The notes beneath the pieces are model-generated. The model was not told the DNA's origin, did not search any database, and saw only the letters and a program-made list of their open reading frames with translations. A program made the position numbers and the translations under genes. A DNA stretch of 64,000 bases from Caproicibacter sp002399225 (GTDB lineage: Bacteria > Bacillota > Clostridia > Oscillospirales > Acutalibacteraceae), in assembly GCA_036756705.1 (NCBI GenBank), contig DAIOKN010000006.1, forward strand, positions 1 to 64,000, written 5' to 3'. Of this stretch, positions 32,640-41,045 are shown piece by piece (positions within the stretch are counted from its first letter, which is position 1; the number at the start of each line of letters is the position of its first letter).

Positions 32640-34733
32640 ATGAGCAATATTCCGGAACTGTTCGGAAGCATGGTTTTCAACGACACCGTTATGCAGGCCA
32701 GACTTCCCAAGTCGGCATACAAAGCCCTCAAGGAGACAAAGGAAGAGGGCAAGTCGCTGGACCCCAAAGTGGCCGACGTGGTGGCCAATGCCATGAAGGA
32801 ATGGGCCTTGGAGAAGGGAGCGACCCATTTTACTCACTGGTTTCAGCCGATGACCGGCATTACGGCGGAAAAGCACGACAGCTTTATTTACCCCGTTCAG
32901 GGAGAAAAAATCATTATGGAGTTTTCCGGCAAGGAGCTTATCAAGGGCGAGCCGGATGCTTCCAGTTTCCCCTCCGGCGGCCTGCGGGCCACATTTGAAG
33001 CCAGAGGCTACACCGCCTGGGACCCGACCAGCGACGCCTTTGTCAAGGAAAACTCTCTTTGCATCCCCACTGCCTTTTACTCCTACGGCGGCGAGGCGCT
33101 GGATAAAAAGACTCCGCTGCTGCGCTCCATCAACGCTATCAACAGGCAGGCGCTGCGGATCCTGCGGCTGTTCGGCAACACGGAAGCGAAGCACGTTTCC
33201 ACTACCGTCGGGGCGGAGCAGGAATATTTTCTCATCGACAAATCCCTTTATGAAAAAAGGAAAGACCTTGTTTACACCGGAAGAACCCTGATGGGCGCAA
33301 AGCCGCCGAAAGGCCAGGAACTGGACGATCATTATTTCGGGGCGCTCAAGCCGCGCGTGGCCTCCTTCATGGCGGACTTAAACGAAGAACTCTGGAAGCT
33401 CGGCATCCTTGCAAAGACCGAGCACAACGAGGTTGCCCCGTCCCAGCATGAACTGGCGCCGATCTTCACTTCCGGCAATATCGCTTCCGACCACAACCAG
33501 CTTGTGATGGAAATGATGAAAAAGGTCGCCAACCGGCATGGCCTGGCCTGCCTGCTGCATGAAAAACCGTTTGCCGGCATCAACGGCAACGGCAAGCACA
33601 ACAACTGGAGCCTTTCCACCGACACGGGTGAAAACCTGCTGGAGCCCGGTGACTCTCCCAGTCAGAACGCCCAGTTCCTGCTGTTTCTCTCCGCCGTGAT
33701 CAAAGCGGTCGACGAGCATCAGGATCTGCTGCGGATTTCCGTCGCCAGCGCGGGGAACGATCACCGCCTGGGCGCAAACGAGGCGCCGCCGGCTATTGTC
33801 TCCATGTTCGTCGGCGAGGATCTGGAGGAAATTCTCCGCTCCATTGAGGTCGGAAAACCGTGCGGCAAGAAAAGCCGCGTGTTTATGGAAATCGGCACCG
33901 ACGTCCTTCCAAAGATTCCGAAGGACACGACCGATCGTAACCGCACCTCTCCGTTCGCTTTCACCGGCAACAAATTCGAATTCCGTATGGTCGGCTCTTC
34001 CGACTCGATTGCCTGCCCGAACATGATCCTCAACACCATTATTGCGGACACTCTGTGCAGCTTTGCGGACCGGCTGGAAAAAGCGGATGACTTTAAGGGA
34101 ACTTTGAATTCTCTGATTCAGGAAACGATCAAAAAACATAAACGCATCATTTTCAACGGCAACAACTATGCGCCGGAGTGGATCGACGAGGCGAAAAAGC
34201 GCGGTCTGCTGAACCTGCGCTCCACCGTGGACGCATTGCCGTACTATATCAAGCCTGAAAACATCGCTCTGTTTGAAAAGCACGGTGTTCTGACCAAGAC
34301 GGAAGTATACTCCCGCTATGAGATTCAGCTTGAAAATTATTACAAGCAGGTCGGCATCGAGGCGCTGAGCATGGTTGATATGATCCGCAAGGATCTTCTT
34401 CCCGCCGCCGCTTCCTACATGAAGGATCTGAGCGAGACGGGCAACGCCAAAAAGCAGTTCTGCCCCGGCCTGAAATGCGGCTTTGAGGAATCGACGCTTG
34501 AGAAACTTTCCCTTCTCACCGACGAACTTTTCCAAAAATGCGAGGATTTGGACGCCGCGGCCAATCCGGACCAAAAGTTCAAAGACACGCAGGAAGAGGC
34601 CAAATACTACCGCAACGTCGTATTCGAGAAAATGGCTGAAACCCGCGCCGTTGCCGACCAGGTCGAACCGCTGATCGGTTCCGCCTATCTGCCGTACCCA
34701 ACCTACGGCGAGCTGCTGTTCAGCGTTGTGTAA
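32640..34733 (+). CDS. glnN: Glutamine synthetase, type III
   Basis: A 697-aa GS-III, the large form found in Bacteroides, cyanobacteria and many Clostridia. Characteristic stretches: FTHWFQPMTGITAEKHDSF, SSFPSGGLRATFEARGYTAWD, VGAEQEYFLID (metal ligands), KTEHNEVAPSQHELAPI, NDHRLGANEAPPAIVS, SPFAFTGNKFEFRMVGSSDS and C-terminal AYLPYPTYGELLFSVV. AGGGAG precedes the ATG; a TTG one codon earlier is less likely. It presumably works with the divergent glutamate synthase in ammonium assimilation. A deleted copy of its 3' half lies at 49855-49971. Confidence 0.97.
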   Translation: MSNIPELFGSMVFNDTVMQARLPKSAYKALKETKEEGKSLDPKVADVVANAMKEWALEKGATHFTHWFQPMTGITAEKHDSFIYPVQGEKIIMEFSGKELIKGEPDASSFPSGGLRATFEARGYTAWDPTSDAFVKENSLCIPTAFYSYGGEALDKKTPLLRSINAINRQALRILRLFGNTEAKHVSTTVGAEQEYFLIDKSLYEKRKDLVYTGRTLMGAKPPKGQELDDHYFGALKPRVASFMADLNEELWKLGILAKTEHNEVAPSQHELAPIFTSGNIASDHNQLVMEMMKKVANRHGLACLLHEKPFAGINGNGKHNNWSLSTDTGENLLEPGDSPSQNAQFLLFLSAVIKAVDEHQDLLRISVASAGNDHRLGANEAPPAIVSMFVGEDLEEILRSIEVGKPCGKKSRVFMEIGTDVLPKIPKDTTDRNRTSPFAFTGNKFEFRMVGSSDSIACPNMILNTIIADTLCSFADRLEKADDFKGTLNSLIQETIKKHKRIIFNGNNYAPEWIDEAKKRGLLNLRSTVDALPYYIKPENIALFEKHGVLTKTEVYSRYEIQLENYYKQVGIEALSMVDMIRKDLLPAAASYMKDLSETGNAKKQFCPGLKCGFEESTLEKLSLLTDELFQKCEDLDAAANPDQKFKDTQEEAKYYRNVVFEKMAETRAVADQVEPLIGSAYLPYPTYGELLFSVV

Positions 34734-34838
34734 AGAACGCCATAAGGGCCGGCACGGCAATCCGAGATCTGTAAAATATCATAGGAAAGGGGCCTGCCAA
34801 ACGAACAACATCCTTAAAAACGGACATTGAACAAAGGG

Positions 34839-34873
34839 CCTCCTGTTGTAGGATAATTACAACAGGAGGTTTT
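34839..34873 (+). terminator. Hairpin after glnN, probable terminator
   Basis: Perfect arms CCTCCTGTTGTA (34839-34850) and TACAACAGGAGG (34858-34869), then TTTTG. It could instead belong to the IS remnant that begins a few bases on. Confidence 0.65.
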
Positions 34874-34875
34874 GC

Positions 34876-35217
34876 CATGCATAGGGGAAAAGAAAGAATA
34901 ATCCGAAAGAAATCGTTAATGCGATCATGCAAATGTATTATGAAAAGGGAATCACAACTAAGGAAATAACAGCTTGGCTTTGCATACCATCGTCAGGATA
35001 TTTAAGCCTAGCTAAAACAGTATTCGATTCTTCCGTCCATATCAAGAGCCGGGACGCCTTTAGACAATGCTTGTGCAGAAAATTTTCTTGGTATTCTGAA
35101 AGCAAATGCATTGACCGACATCATATTGCCATTATTGAAGAAGCAAGACAGCTTATTAATGAATATATTTGCTTTTACAATTATGAGCGCATTCAATTAA
35201 TTAAAACCACTCGTTGA
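34876..35217 (+). pseudogene. IS3-family transposase remnant with internal deletion
   Basis: From about 34927 the frame runs from an HTH-like start (MQMYYEKGITTKEITAWLCIPSSGY) directly into the C-terminal end of an IS3-type integrase (ECIDRHHIA.IEEARQLINEYICFYNYERIQL; here SKCIDRHHIAIIEEARQL). The DDE catalytic core between them is missing, so the gene is dead. Base composition is much more A+T rich than the neighbours. Confidence 0.8.
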
Positions 35218-35308
35218 AAGCGTGGTATGGCACAAGCCTTGAAAGGACATAGTACTAGCGCGCATCTTAAGACGCATTGAAATGGTCACCAACCGCATTA
35301 CCTTTACA

Positions 35309-35332
35309 GGCCGCCGCTAAAGCGGCCTCCTT
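35309..35332 (+). terminator. Hairpin in IS debris
   Basis: GGCCGC (35309-35314)/GCGGCC (35322-35327) followed by TCCTTTT on the plus strand. Confidence 0.5.
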
Positions 35333-35449
35333 TTATGCCTTAGATTTCTTGCTACCCGTGAACGGGTCAATGTATTCTTTAAAACTTATTTGATCTGCAG
35401 CAATATCTTCTTGCAATTGCTTTTTTATTGCGGCCAACCATGTCAACAT
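35333..35449 (-). pseudogene. 38-codon remnant reading frame in IS debris
   Basis: ATG to TAA frame with AAIKKQLQEDIAADQISFKE followed by YIDPFTGSKKSKA. No family is recognised. It looks like the C-terminal tail of a transposase or a small helical protein; there is no good ribosome-binding site. Confidence 0.35.
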
Positions 35450-35921
35450 AATACCCTTCTACACGCCGGGAGTTTTCGTTCTACAAACAAAGCTGGCACC
35501 GTATGAGAAAGCAGTGCCAGCTTGGGCACAACAGTATAGGGCCTTCACTGCCATTTTTTCTGTTTTTAAGGAATCTACTCTTTTTGAAGGCAAAACAAAT
35601 GCGTTTTCAGCCTTCCGGTATCGCATTTCACCCACAGCTTACTCAAATTGTAACTATGCACAGAAGGTATTGGCTTGTCCCCGGGTGAGGATTTAAATCT
35701 GAGATCGTTTTTCAGTACGCCGAAATTGCTTCCCACCTGAACAGAGCGGTTTACCCACAACTGGATTCCCCCATTTGGTTCCAATGTTCCGACGAAAATG
35801 GTCGATTACAGCAATTCCACATAGGATTGCATAGAGCAAATAACAAAAAGAAACGATAAGCGAATAAAAAAATGATACCAATGGAAATCAGGAAAATCAT
35901 CTTAGCGATTATGATAATGGC
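35450..35921. other. A+T-rich degenerate stretch
   Basis: About 470 bp between the IS3-like and IS630-like remnants. Short frames on both strands show no recognisable domain or ribosome-binding site; probably further decayed insertion-sequence DNA. Confidence 0.5.
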
Positions 35922-36321
35922 ATGAAAGTAAAATTGATCAGTCGTGCAATGCGAATCAGCATTTCAACAATTTATAGACTGCCTGAAAAGGCGAAGAAAA
36001 CCGGGATGATTGAACCATCTTACTTATGAAAACAGCGGCAGGCAAAATTCAGATATTACTCTTGTGGAAATTAAGGAAGCTATGCACCTGTCCATCCAGA
36101 AATCTGAAATCAGTAATATTCTTCGCAACAAACTGGGGCTTCAATATAAAAAAGATGGTACATGCCCGCGAATGAGACCGGGCAGATGTAAAAGCAAAAC
36201 GCAACATATAGAGTAAAACGCAGCGTAACAATAAGTGTCCTCTCTGGTATTTCTTGACGAAAGCGGTGTCAATACGAATTTGACCCGTCGGTATATCAAG
36301 CCCAGGGAAAAGAGCGTGTGA
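35922..36321 (+). pseudogene. IS630-family transposase remnant
   Basis: Broken frames. A helix-turn-helix-like part (LVEIKEAMHLSIQKSEISNIL and RNKLGLQYKKDG) is followed near 36238-36321, in another frame, by VFLDESGVNTNLTRRY, the signature around the first catalytic Asp of IS630 transposases. Stops and frameshifts separate the pieces, and the rest of the gene is gone. Confidence 0.8.
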
Positions 36322-36390
36322 AGGGCAGTGCTCTAAATCTATTATGCTCTAAGAGCTTTTATTTTGTTTCACAACTAATTTTTAAAACAA

Positions 36391-36440
36391 AAAGCCGGAG
36401 CAGCCAATATCTTTCGGTATCGTTGCTCCGACTTTTTTAT
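36391..36440 (-). terminator. Terminator of the hydroxyacyl-CoA operon
   Basis: Arms AGCCGGAGCAGC and GTTGCTCCGACT (G-U tolerant) with A-run and T-run outside, so it can act on either strand, 63 bp after the last operon gene. Confidence 0.8.
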
Positions 36441-36502
36441 TATCCCGAGCTGTTTCGCAACAGGTCCTTTTCCTACGAAACGGATTTCCCGCAGTCAGGG
36501 TC

Positions 36503-37645
36503 TTACTTCAAGAGCTGACCGGCAATAACTATCTGCTGCACCTGCGAGCTGCCCTCATAAATGCTGTTGACGCGCACATCACGATAGAGGCGCTCAATCT
36601 CATATTCCTTGGAGTAGCCGTAACCGCCGTGGAGCTGCAGGGACTTGTTTACGATGTCGAAAGCAGCCTCGGCGGCGTAATATTTCGCCATGGAGGCTGC
36701 TTTCGTGGCATCCTGCTTGTTGTCCATCATCCACGCGGCGTTGTAGGTCAGCATCCGGGCGGCGTTGAGCTTGGTTTCCATATCGGCCATCATGAACCGA
36801 AGGGCCTGGTTCTTGGCGAGGGGCCTGCCGAACTGGACACGTTCTTTCGTGTATTTTACCGCCAGCTCAAGCGCTTCCTGCGCGATGCCTAAAGACATGG
36901 CGGCCACACCCACACGGCCTACGGACAGCGTCTTCATCGCATTGATAAACCCGAGATCTACTTCACCGAGGACACAGTTTCCGGAGACGCGCACGTCATC
37001 CAAAACCACATCGCTAACCGGCACGCCGCGCTGACCCATTTTTTCCTCCGGCTTTCCCACGGATACGCCGGGCAACTTCATATCCACAAGAAAGGCAGTG
37101 ATCCCTTTAGCGCCCTTCTCCGGGCTGGTTTTGGCGTAGACGGTGGTATAACTGGCGATTGGGGCAAACGTAATAAAGCATTTGCGACCATTCAAGATAT
37201 AATCATCCCCGTCTTTGACGGCCTTAGTGGTCAGGGATGCAGCATCGGAGCCGGCACCCGGTTCCGTAAGGCCAAACGAAATAATACTTTTGCCGGAGGC
37301 AACGCCCGGCAGGTACTTCTGTTTCTGCTCCTCGGTGCCCGAAAGGATAATGGGTGCGGTGGAAAGGGAGTTGGCAGAGGAAATATACAGCGTGGCGGTT
37401 ACACACTTTTTGGCGATTTCCTCCATCACGCAGACGTAGCTGCGCATATCCATGCCGGACCCACCGTATTCCTCCGGGATTTTTATTCCGAGGAATCCCA
37501 TGTCGGCCATCGTGCTTACAAGCTCTTTCGGAAACGTATCGTTTTTATCGATGTCCGCTGCGACTGGCGCCAGGGCTCTTTCCGCAAAGTCGCGGGCCAT
37601 TTCGCGGATATCTTCATGTTCTTCGGTAAAAAACGGACTGCTCAT
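36503..37645 (-). CDS. Acyl-CoA dehydrogenase / enoyl-CoA reductase (second copy)
   Basis: A 380-aa acyl-CoA dehydrogenase: FGLTEPGAGSDAASL, NGRKCFITFAPIA, VSVGKPEEKMGQRG, YTKERVQFGRPLAKNQ, QLHGGYGYSKEYEIERLYRDVRVNSIYEGSSQVQQ. Glu in YEGSS is the usual catalytic base. In clostridial reductive pathways such enzymes run with EtfAB to reduce a 2-enoyl-CoA. Last gene of the ten-gene operon; clearly diverged from the other copy at 39762, suggesting a second substrate or subunit. Confidence 0.93.
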   Translation of the reverse strand: MSSPFFTEEHEDIREMARDFAERALAPVAADIDKNDTFPKELVSTMADMGFLGIKIPEEYGGSGMDMRSYVCVMEEIAKKCVTATLYISSANSLSTAPIILSGTEEQKQKYLPGVASGKSIISFGLTEPGAGSDAASLTTKAVKDGDDYILNGRKCFITFAPIASYTTVYAKTSPEKGAKGITAFLVDMKLPGVSVGKPEEKMGQRGVPVSDVVLDDVRVSGNCVLGEVDLGFINAMKTLSVGRVGVAAMSLGIAQEALELAVKYTKERVQFGRPLAKNQALRFMMADMETKLNAARMLTYNAAWMMDNKQDATKAASMAKYYAAEAAFDIVNKSLQLHGGYGYSKEYEIERLYRDVRVNSIYEGSSQVQQIVIAGQLLK

Positions 37646-37743
37646 TTCATTTTCCTCCTGTCATTATTTTAGCCCCTTTTGGGAGCATTCCCGTATTTCA
37701 GGTAAAAAGCGGCGGTGATCCGCCGCAACGGCCAAAATTATTC

Positions 37744-38937
37744 TTACTGAACCTGCTGTTTTTCCAGCTCTTCTAAGATGGCGGGAATCACCTTGTAAAC
37801 ATCGCCGACAATCCCGATATCCGCTATATCGAAAATTGGCGCATTCTCATTGGTGTTGATGGCGACGATCAGCTTTGAGTTCTGCATGCCCGCAACATGC
37901 TGGATAGCACCCGAAATACCGCACGCGAAATAAATTTTCGGTTTCACGGTTGTTCCGGTCTGCCCCACTTGATACGCGTGATCGATCCAGCCGGCGTCAA
38001 CTGCAGCTCTTGAGGACGCGATTGTGCCGCCGAGACAGTCTGCAAGCTTCTTCAAAAGTTCAAACCCGTCGGCATTGCCAAGGCCCAATCCACCGGAAAC
38101 GATGACGTTCGCATCAGTCAGAGAAACGGTCTCCTTTGCGGTTTTGACAACTTTCCGCACCTTGGTGCGGATATCGTTATCCGCAAAGTGAGCGTCCAGC
38201 CTGACCAGTTTTCCCTTCCTACCTGAAACTCTGGCCGCTTTTTCCATTACGCCGGGACGGACCGTCGACATCTGCGGCATATGGTTGGGGCAAATAATGG
38301 TTGCCATCAAATTGCCACCAAACGCCGGGCGGGTCTGCATCATCTTGCCGGTCTCCGGATTGATTTCAAGCTTCGTGCAGTCCGCCGTCAGACCCGTCTG
38401 GCACCGGACCGCAAGGCAGGGGCCCAAATCACGCCCGATATGGGTCGCGCCGAGGAGCACAATCTCCGGCTTGTATTGTTCGATCGCGTCGTGGATCACC
38501 TTGGCGTAGGCATCGGTAGTGTACTGTTTCAGTTCCGGTGCGTCGGCATAATAGACCTGATCGGCCCCGTATTCAAAGAGTTCCTCCACAAGTGGCTGCA
38601 CTTCGGAACCGCAGAGCACGGCGCAGAGCTTGCAGCCAATCGCATCGGCAAGCTTTCTGCCCTCCCCCAGCAACTCCACGGCAACTTGCATCAGCTTTCC
38701 TCCACGCTGCTCCGCAAAGGCCCACACACCATGGTAAGAGCTTAGATCCGCGTCCGCCTTGCTGTCGTCGGTTTTCTCGATCGCATGGAACGGGCAAACC
38801 TCGGCGCACTGGCCGCAGCCTGTGCAGGCAGACCCGATCACGGCGATTTTATTTTCCATCGTGATCGCCTCAAAAGGACAGGATTTTACGCATTTTGTAC
38901 ATCCTTTACACTTTTCTTTTAATACTGCTATCGCCAT
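37744..38937 (-). CDS. etfA: Electron-transfer flavoprotein alpha subunit with N-terminal ferredoxin domain
   Basis: A 397-aa EtfA. Residues 1-60 form a two-[4Fe-4S] ferredoxin domain (CKGCTKCVKSCPFEAI; CTGCGQCAEVCPFHAI); the rest is standard EtfA with VLLGATHIGRDLGPCLAVR and FAD-binding VSGGLGLGNADGFELL, GASRAAVDAGW-type stretch (SSRAAVDAGWIDHAYQVGQTG) and ACGISGAIQHVAGM. The fused ferredoxin resembles CarE of the Acetobacterium caffeyl-CoA reductase, an electron-bifurcating complex, and suggests that ferredoxin is reduced or used in the enoyl-CoA reduction step. Confidence 0.95.
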   Translation of the reverse strand: MAIAVLKEKCKGCTKCVKSCPFEAITMENKIAVIGSACTGCGQCAEVCPFHAIEKTDDSKADADLSSYHGVWAFAEQRGGKLMQVAVELLGEGRKLADAIGCKLCAVLCGSEVQPLVEELFEYGADQVYYADAPELKQYTTDAYAKVIHDAIEQYKPEIVLLGATHIGRDLGPCLAVRCQTGLTADCTKLEINPETGKMMQTRPAFGGNLMATIICPNHMPQMSTVRPGVMEKAARVSGRKGKLVRLDAHFADNDIRTKVRKVVKTAKETVSLTDANVIVSGGLGLGNADGFELLKKLADCLGGTIASSRAAVDAGWIDHAYQVGQTGTTVKPKIYFACGISGAIQHVAGMQNSKLIVAINTNENAPIFDIADIGIVGDVYKVIPAILEELEKQQVQ

Positions 38938-38958
38938 GTCAATCTTATCCTCCTTAAG

Positions 38959-39744
38959 TTAGATCAGATGTTTTTCATTTAATTTTTCAACTAGCAAATG
39001 TGCCATCTCACCAACTGATCCCGCGAGCATCTCTCCCTTACCCTTCTGCGGCGGCGTGAAAGAACGGAATACTTGAGTTGGGGACGCGTTTAGCCCGCAG
39101 TCTTTCGGATCGAGGTCGACCGCCATATGGTCCCACACCGTGATTTTCTTTTGATAAGCTTCCACGATCCGGCCAACCGACATGTAACGAGGCTCGTTCA
39201 GTTCCTTGACGCATGTAAGGAGGCATGGCATTTGAACTTCAACGACTTCATACCCGTCTTCCATCTGTCGCTGCACGGTGATTGAACCATCCTCCATTTG
39301 AATATCCTGCACATAAGTAACAACTGGAATTCCTAGGCGCTGCGCAATCTGCGGACCAACCTGCGCGGTATCGCCATCGATTGCCTGACGGCCGGCAAAG
39401 ATAACATCCACATCAGAAACCTTTCTGATCCCTGCGGCAAGGGTTGTAGAGGTTGCGCAAGTATCTGCACCACCGAATGCGCGGTCGCTCAGCAGATAAG
39501 CTTCATCTGCTCCCATCGCTAGACATTCCCGGAGCATATAGGTAGCCTGCGGTGGCCCCATGGTCAAGACCACCACCTGCGTGGACCGATCCCGGTCTTT
39601 GAGCCGGAGGGCCGCCTCCAACGCGTTGGCATCATCTGGATTCAAAATACTGGGAACACCTTCTCGGATCAGAGTTCCTCTCACCGGGTCTATTTTCACT
39701 TCGTTCGTGTCCGGTACCTGCTTGACACATACCAATATTTTCAT
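38959..39744 (-). CDS. etfB: Electron-transfer flavoprotein beta subunit
   Basis: A 261-aa EtfB: MKILVCVKQVPDTNEVKIDP, LNPDDANALEAALRLKD, FAGRQAIDGDTAQVGPQIAQRLGIP and MPCLLTCVKELNEPRYMS. Bifurcating EtfB proteins carry an extra FAD that oxidises NADH; the residues seen fit this group but do not prove it. It lies 21 bp before etfA and 17 bp after the first acyl-CoA dehydrogenase. Confidence 0.96.
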   Translation of the reverse strand: MKILVCVKQVPDTNEVKIDPVRGTLIREGVPSILNPDDANALEAALRLKDRDRSTQVVVLTMGPPQATYMLRECLAMGADEAYLLSDRAFGGADTCATSTTLAAGIRKVSDVDVIFAGRQAIDGDTAQVGPQIAQRLGIPVVTYVQDIQMEDGSITVQRQMEDGYEVVEVQMPCLLTCVKELNEPRYMSVGRIVEAYQKKITVWDHMAVDLDPKDCGLNASPTQVFRSFTPPQKGKGEMLAGSVGEMAHLLVEKLNEKHLI

Positions 39745-39761
39745 GTTTGCTTATCCCCCTT

Positions 39762-40910
39762 TTACTTCTTAAGCAATTTTCTGCTGATGACGATCTCCTG
39801 AACCTGGCTGCTCCCTTCGTAGATTGTAAACACACGGCAGTCGCGGTACATCCGCTCAACTTTATAATCTTTGATAAAGCCGTATCCACCGTGGATCTGA
39901 ACCGCTTTGGCCGCAATTTCGTTGCATATTTCCGAGGCATAATACTTCGCCATGGAAGCGTTGAGCGTGGCGTCCTGTTTTGTATCCATGAGGTACGCCG
40001 CTTTATAGGTCAGCTGCTTTGCCGCCTCCAGCTTTGTCGCCATCTCCGCAATCATGAAACCAATCGCCTGAAAATCGCCGATTCTTTTTCCGAACTGCTT
40101 TCTCTCCTTGGCGTATTCAACCGCCGCGTCAAGACATCCCTGGGCAACGCCGATCGCCTGGGCTGCGACGCCAAGGCGCCCTGTGTTCAGCGTCTTCATG
40201 GCAATTTTGAATCCTTCTCCTTCTTCGCCAAGGCGATCGGACTCCGGCACGGTTACATTTTCAAGGATAATGTCTGAAGTCGCGCACCCTATGACGCCCA
40301 TTTTATCCTCCGGCTTGCCGCAACTCACGCCCGGCGCCTTCATATCGACCACAAACGCCGAAATCCCTTTGTTGCCTTTTTTCATGTCGGTTTTTGCAAA
40401 AATGACCGCATAATCCGCAAGTGGGGCCATTGTGATAAAGCATTTGCGCCCATTCAGAATATAATGGTCTCCCTCTTTCACCGCCGAAGTCACCATCCCG
40501 CTCGCATCGGAACCTGCGCCGGGCTCTGTGAGGGCGAATGCCAGTTTTTTCTTTCCGGTTACAACCGGTGTAAGATATTTCGCCTTCTGTTCGTCAGTGC
40601 CCGCAAGGAGCAGCGGCCCACCCGAAAGGGAGTTTGGGGTGGATACATAGATGCTCGCGATGCCAGACACCCGCGCAACTTCTTCCATCACCAGAACGTA
40701 AGCGCGGGCATCGGCACCCTGCCCTCCCAGCTCTTTCGGAATTTTAATCCCGAAAAAACCGGCTGCCGCCATTTTATCGAGCAGCTCTTCGGGGAACTTT
40801 CCAGTTGCTTCCACCTGGTCCAATATTTCTTTCGTAAATTCTTTTTCAGAGAATTCACGGGCTAGTTTTCTGATTAATTCATGCTGCTCTGTAAAATAAG
40901 CATCTGCCAT
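39762..40910 (-). CDS. Acyl-CoA dehydrogenase / enoyl-CoA reductase (first copy)
   Basis: A 382-aa flavoenzyme with FALTEPGAGSDASGM, NGRKCFITMAPLADYA, GVSCGKPEDKMGVIG, YAKERKQFGKRIGDFQ and VQIHGGYGFIKDYKVERMYRDCRVFTIYEGSSQVQ. The start at 40910 follows GCAGGAGG; the longer frame upstream has no site. Its position next to etfB and etfA matches AcdA of the Stickland phenyllactate/isocaproate clusters and CarC of caffeate reduction. It should reduce the enoyl-CoA product of the dehydratase. Confidence 0.94.
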   Translation of the reverse strand: MADAYFTEQHELIRKLAREFSEKEFTKEILDQVEATGKFPEELLDKMAAAGFFGIKIPKELGGQGADARAYVLVMEEVARVSGIASIYVSTPNSLSGGPLLLAGTDEQKAKYLTPVVTGKKKLAFALTEPGAGSDASGMVTSAVKEGDHYILNGRKCFITMAPLADYAVIFAKTDMKKGNKGISAFVVDMKAPGVSCGKPEDKMGVIGCATSDIILENVTVPESDRLGEEGEGFKIAMKTLNTGRLGVAAQAIGVAQGCLDAAVEYAKERKQFGKRIGDFQAIGFMIAEMATKLEAAKQLTYKAAYLMDTKQDATLNASMAKYYASEICNEIAAKAVQIHGGYGFIKDYKVERMYRDCRVFTIYEGSSQVQEIVISRKLLKK

Positions 40911-41045
40911 TTTCTTTCCTCCTGCAATAATAATAATGGACTCCCTCATTAGTGGACCATGGCGCAGAAAAGCAGAGGGAGCATAAATCTGATGTTTTTC
41001 TGCACAGACGGCGTGGCGGTCTGATTCCGTCCGCCGCATAAAAAT

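Noticed and set aside
33378..34760. A 460-codon open frame on the minus strand
   Set aside because: Antisense shadow of glnN; no ribosome-binding site and no recognisable domain.
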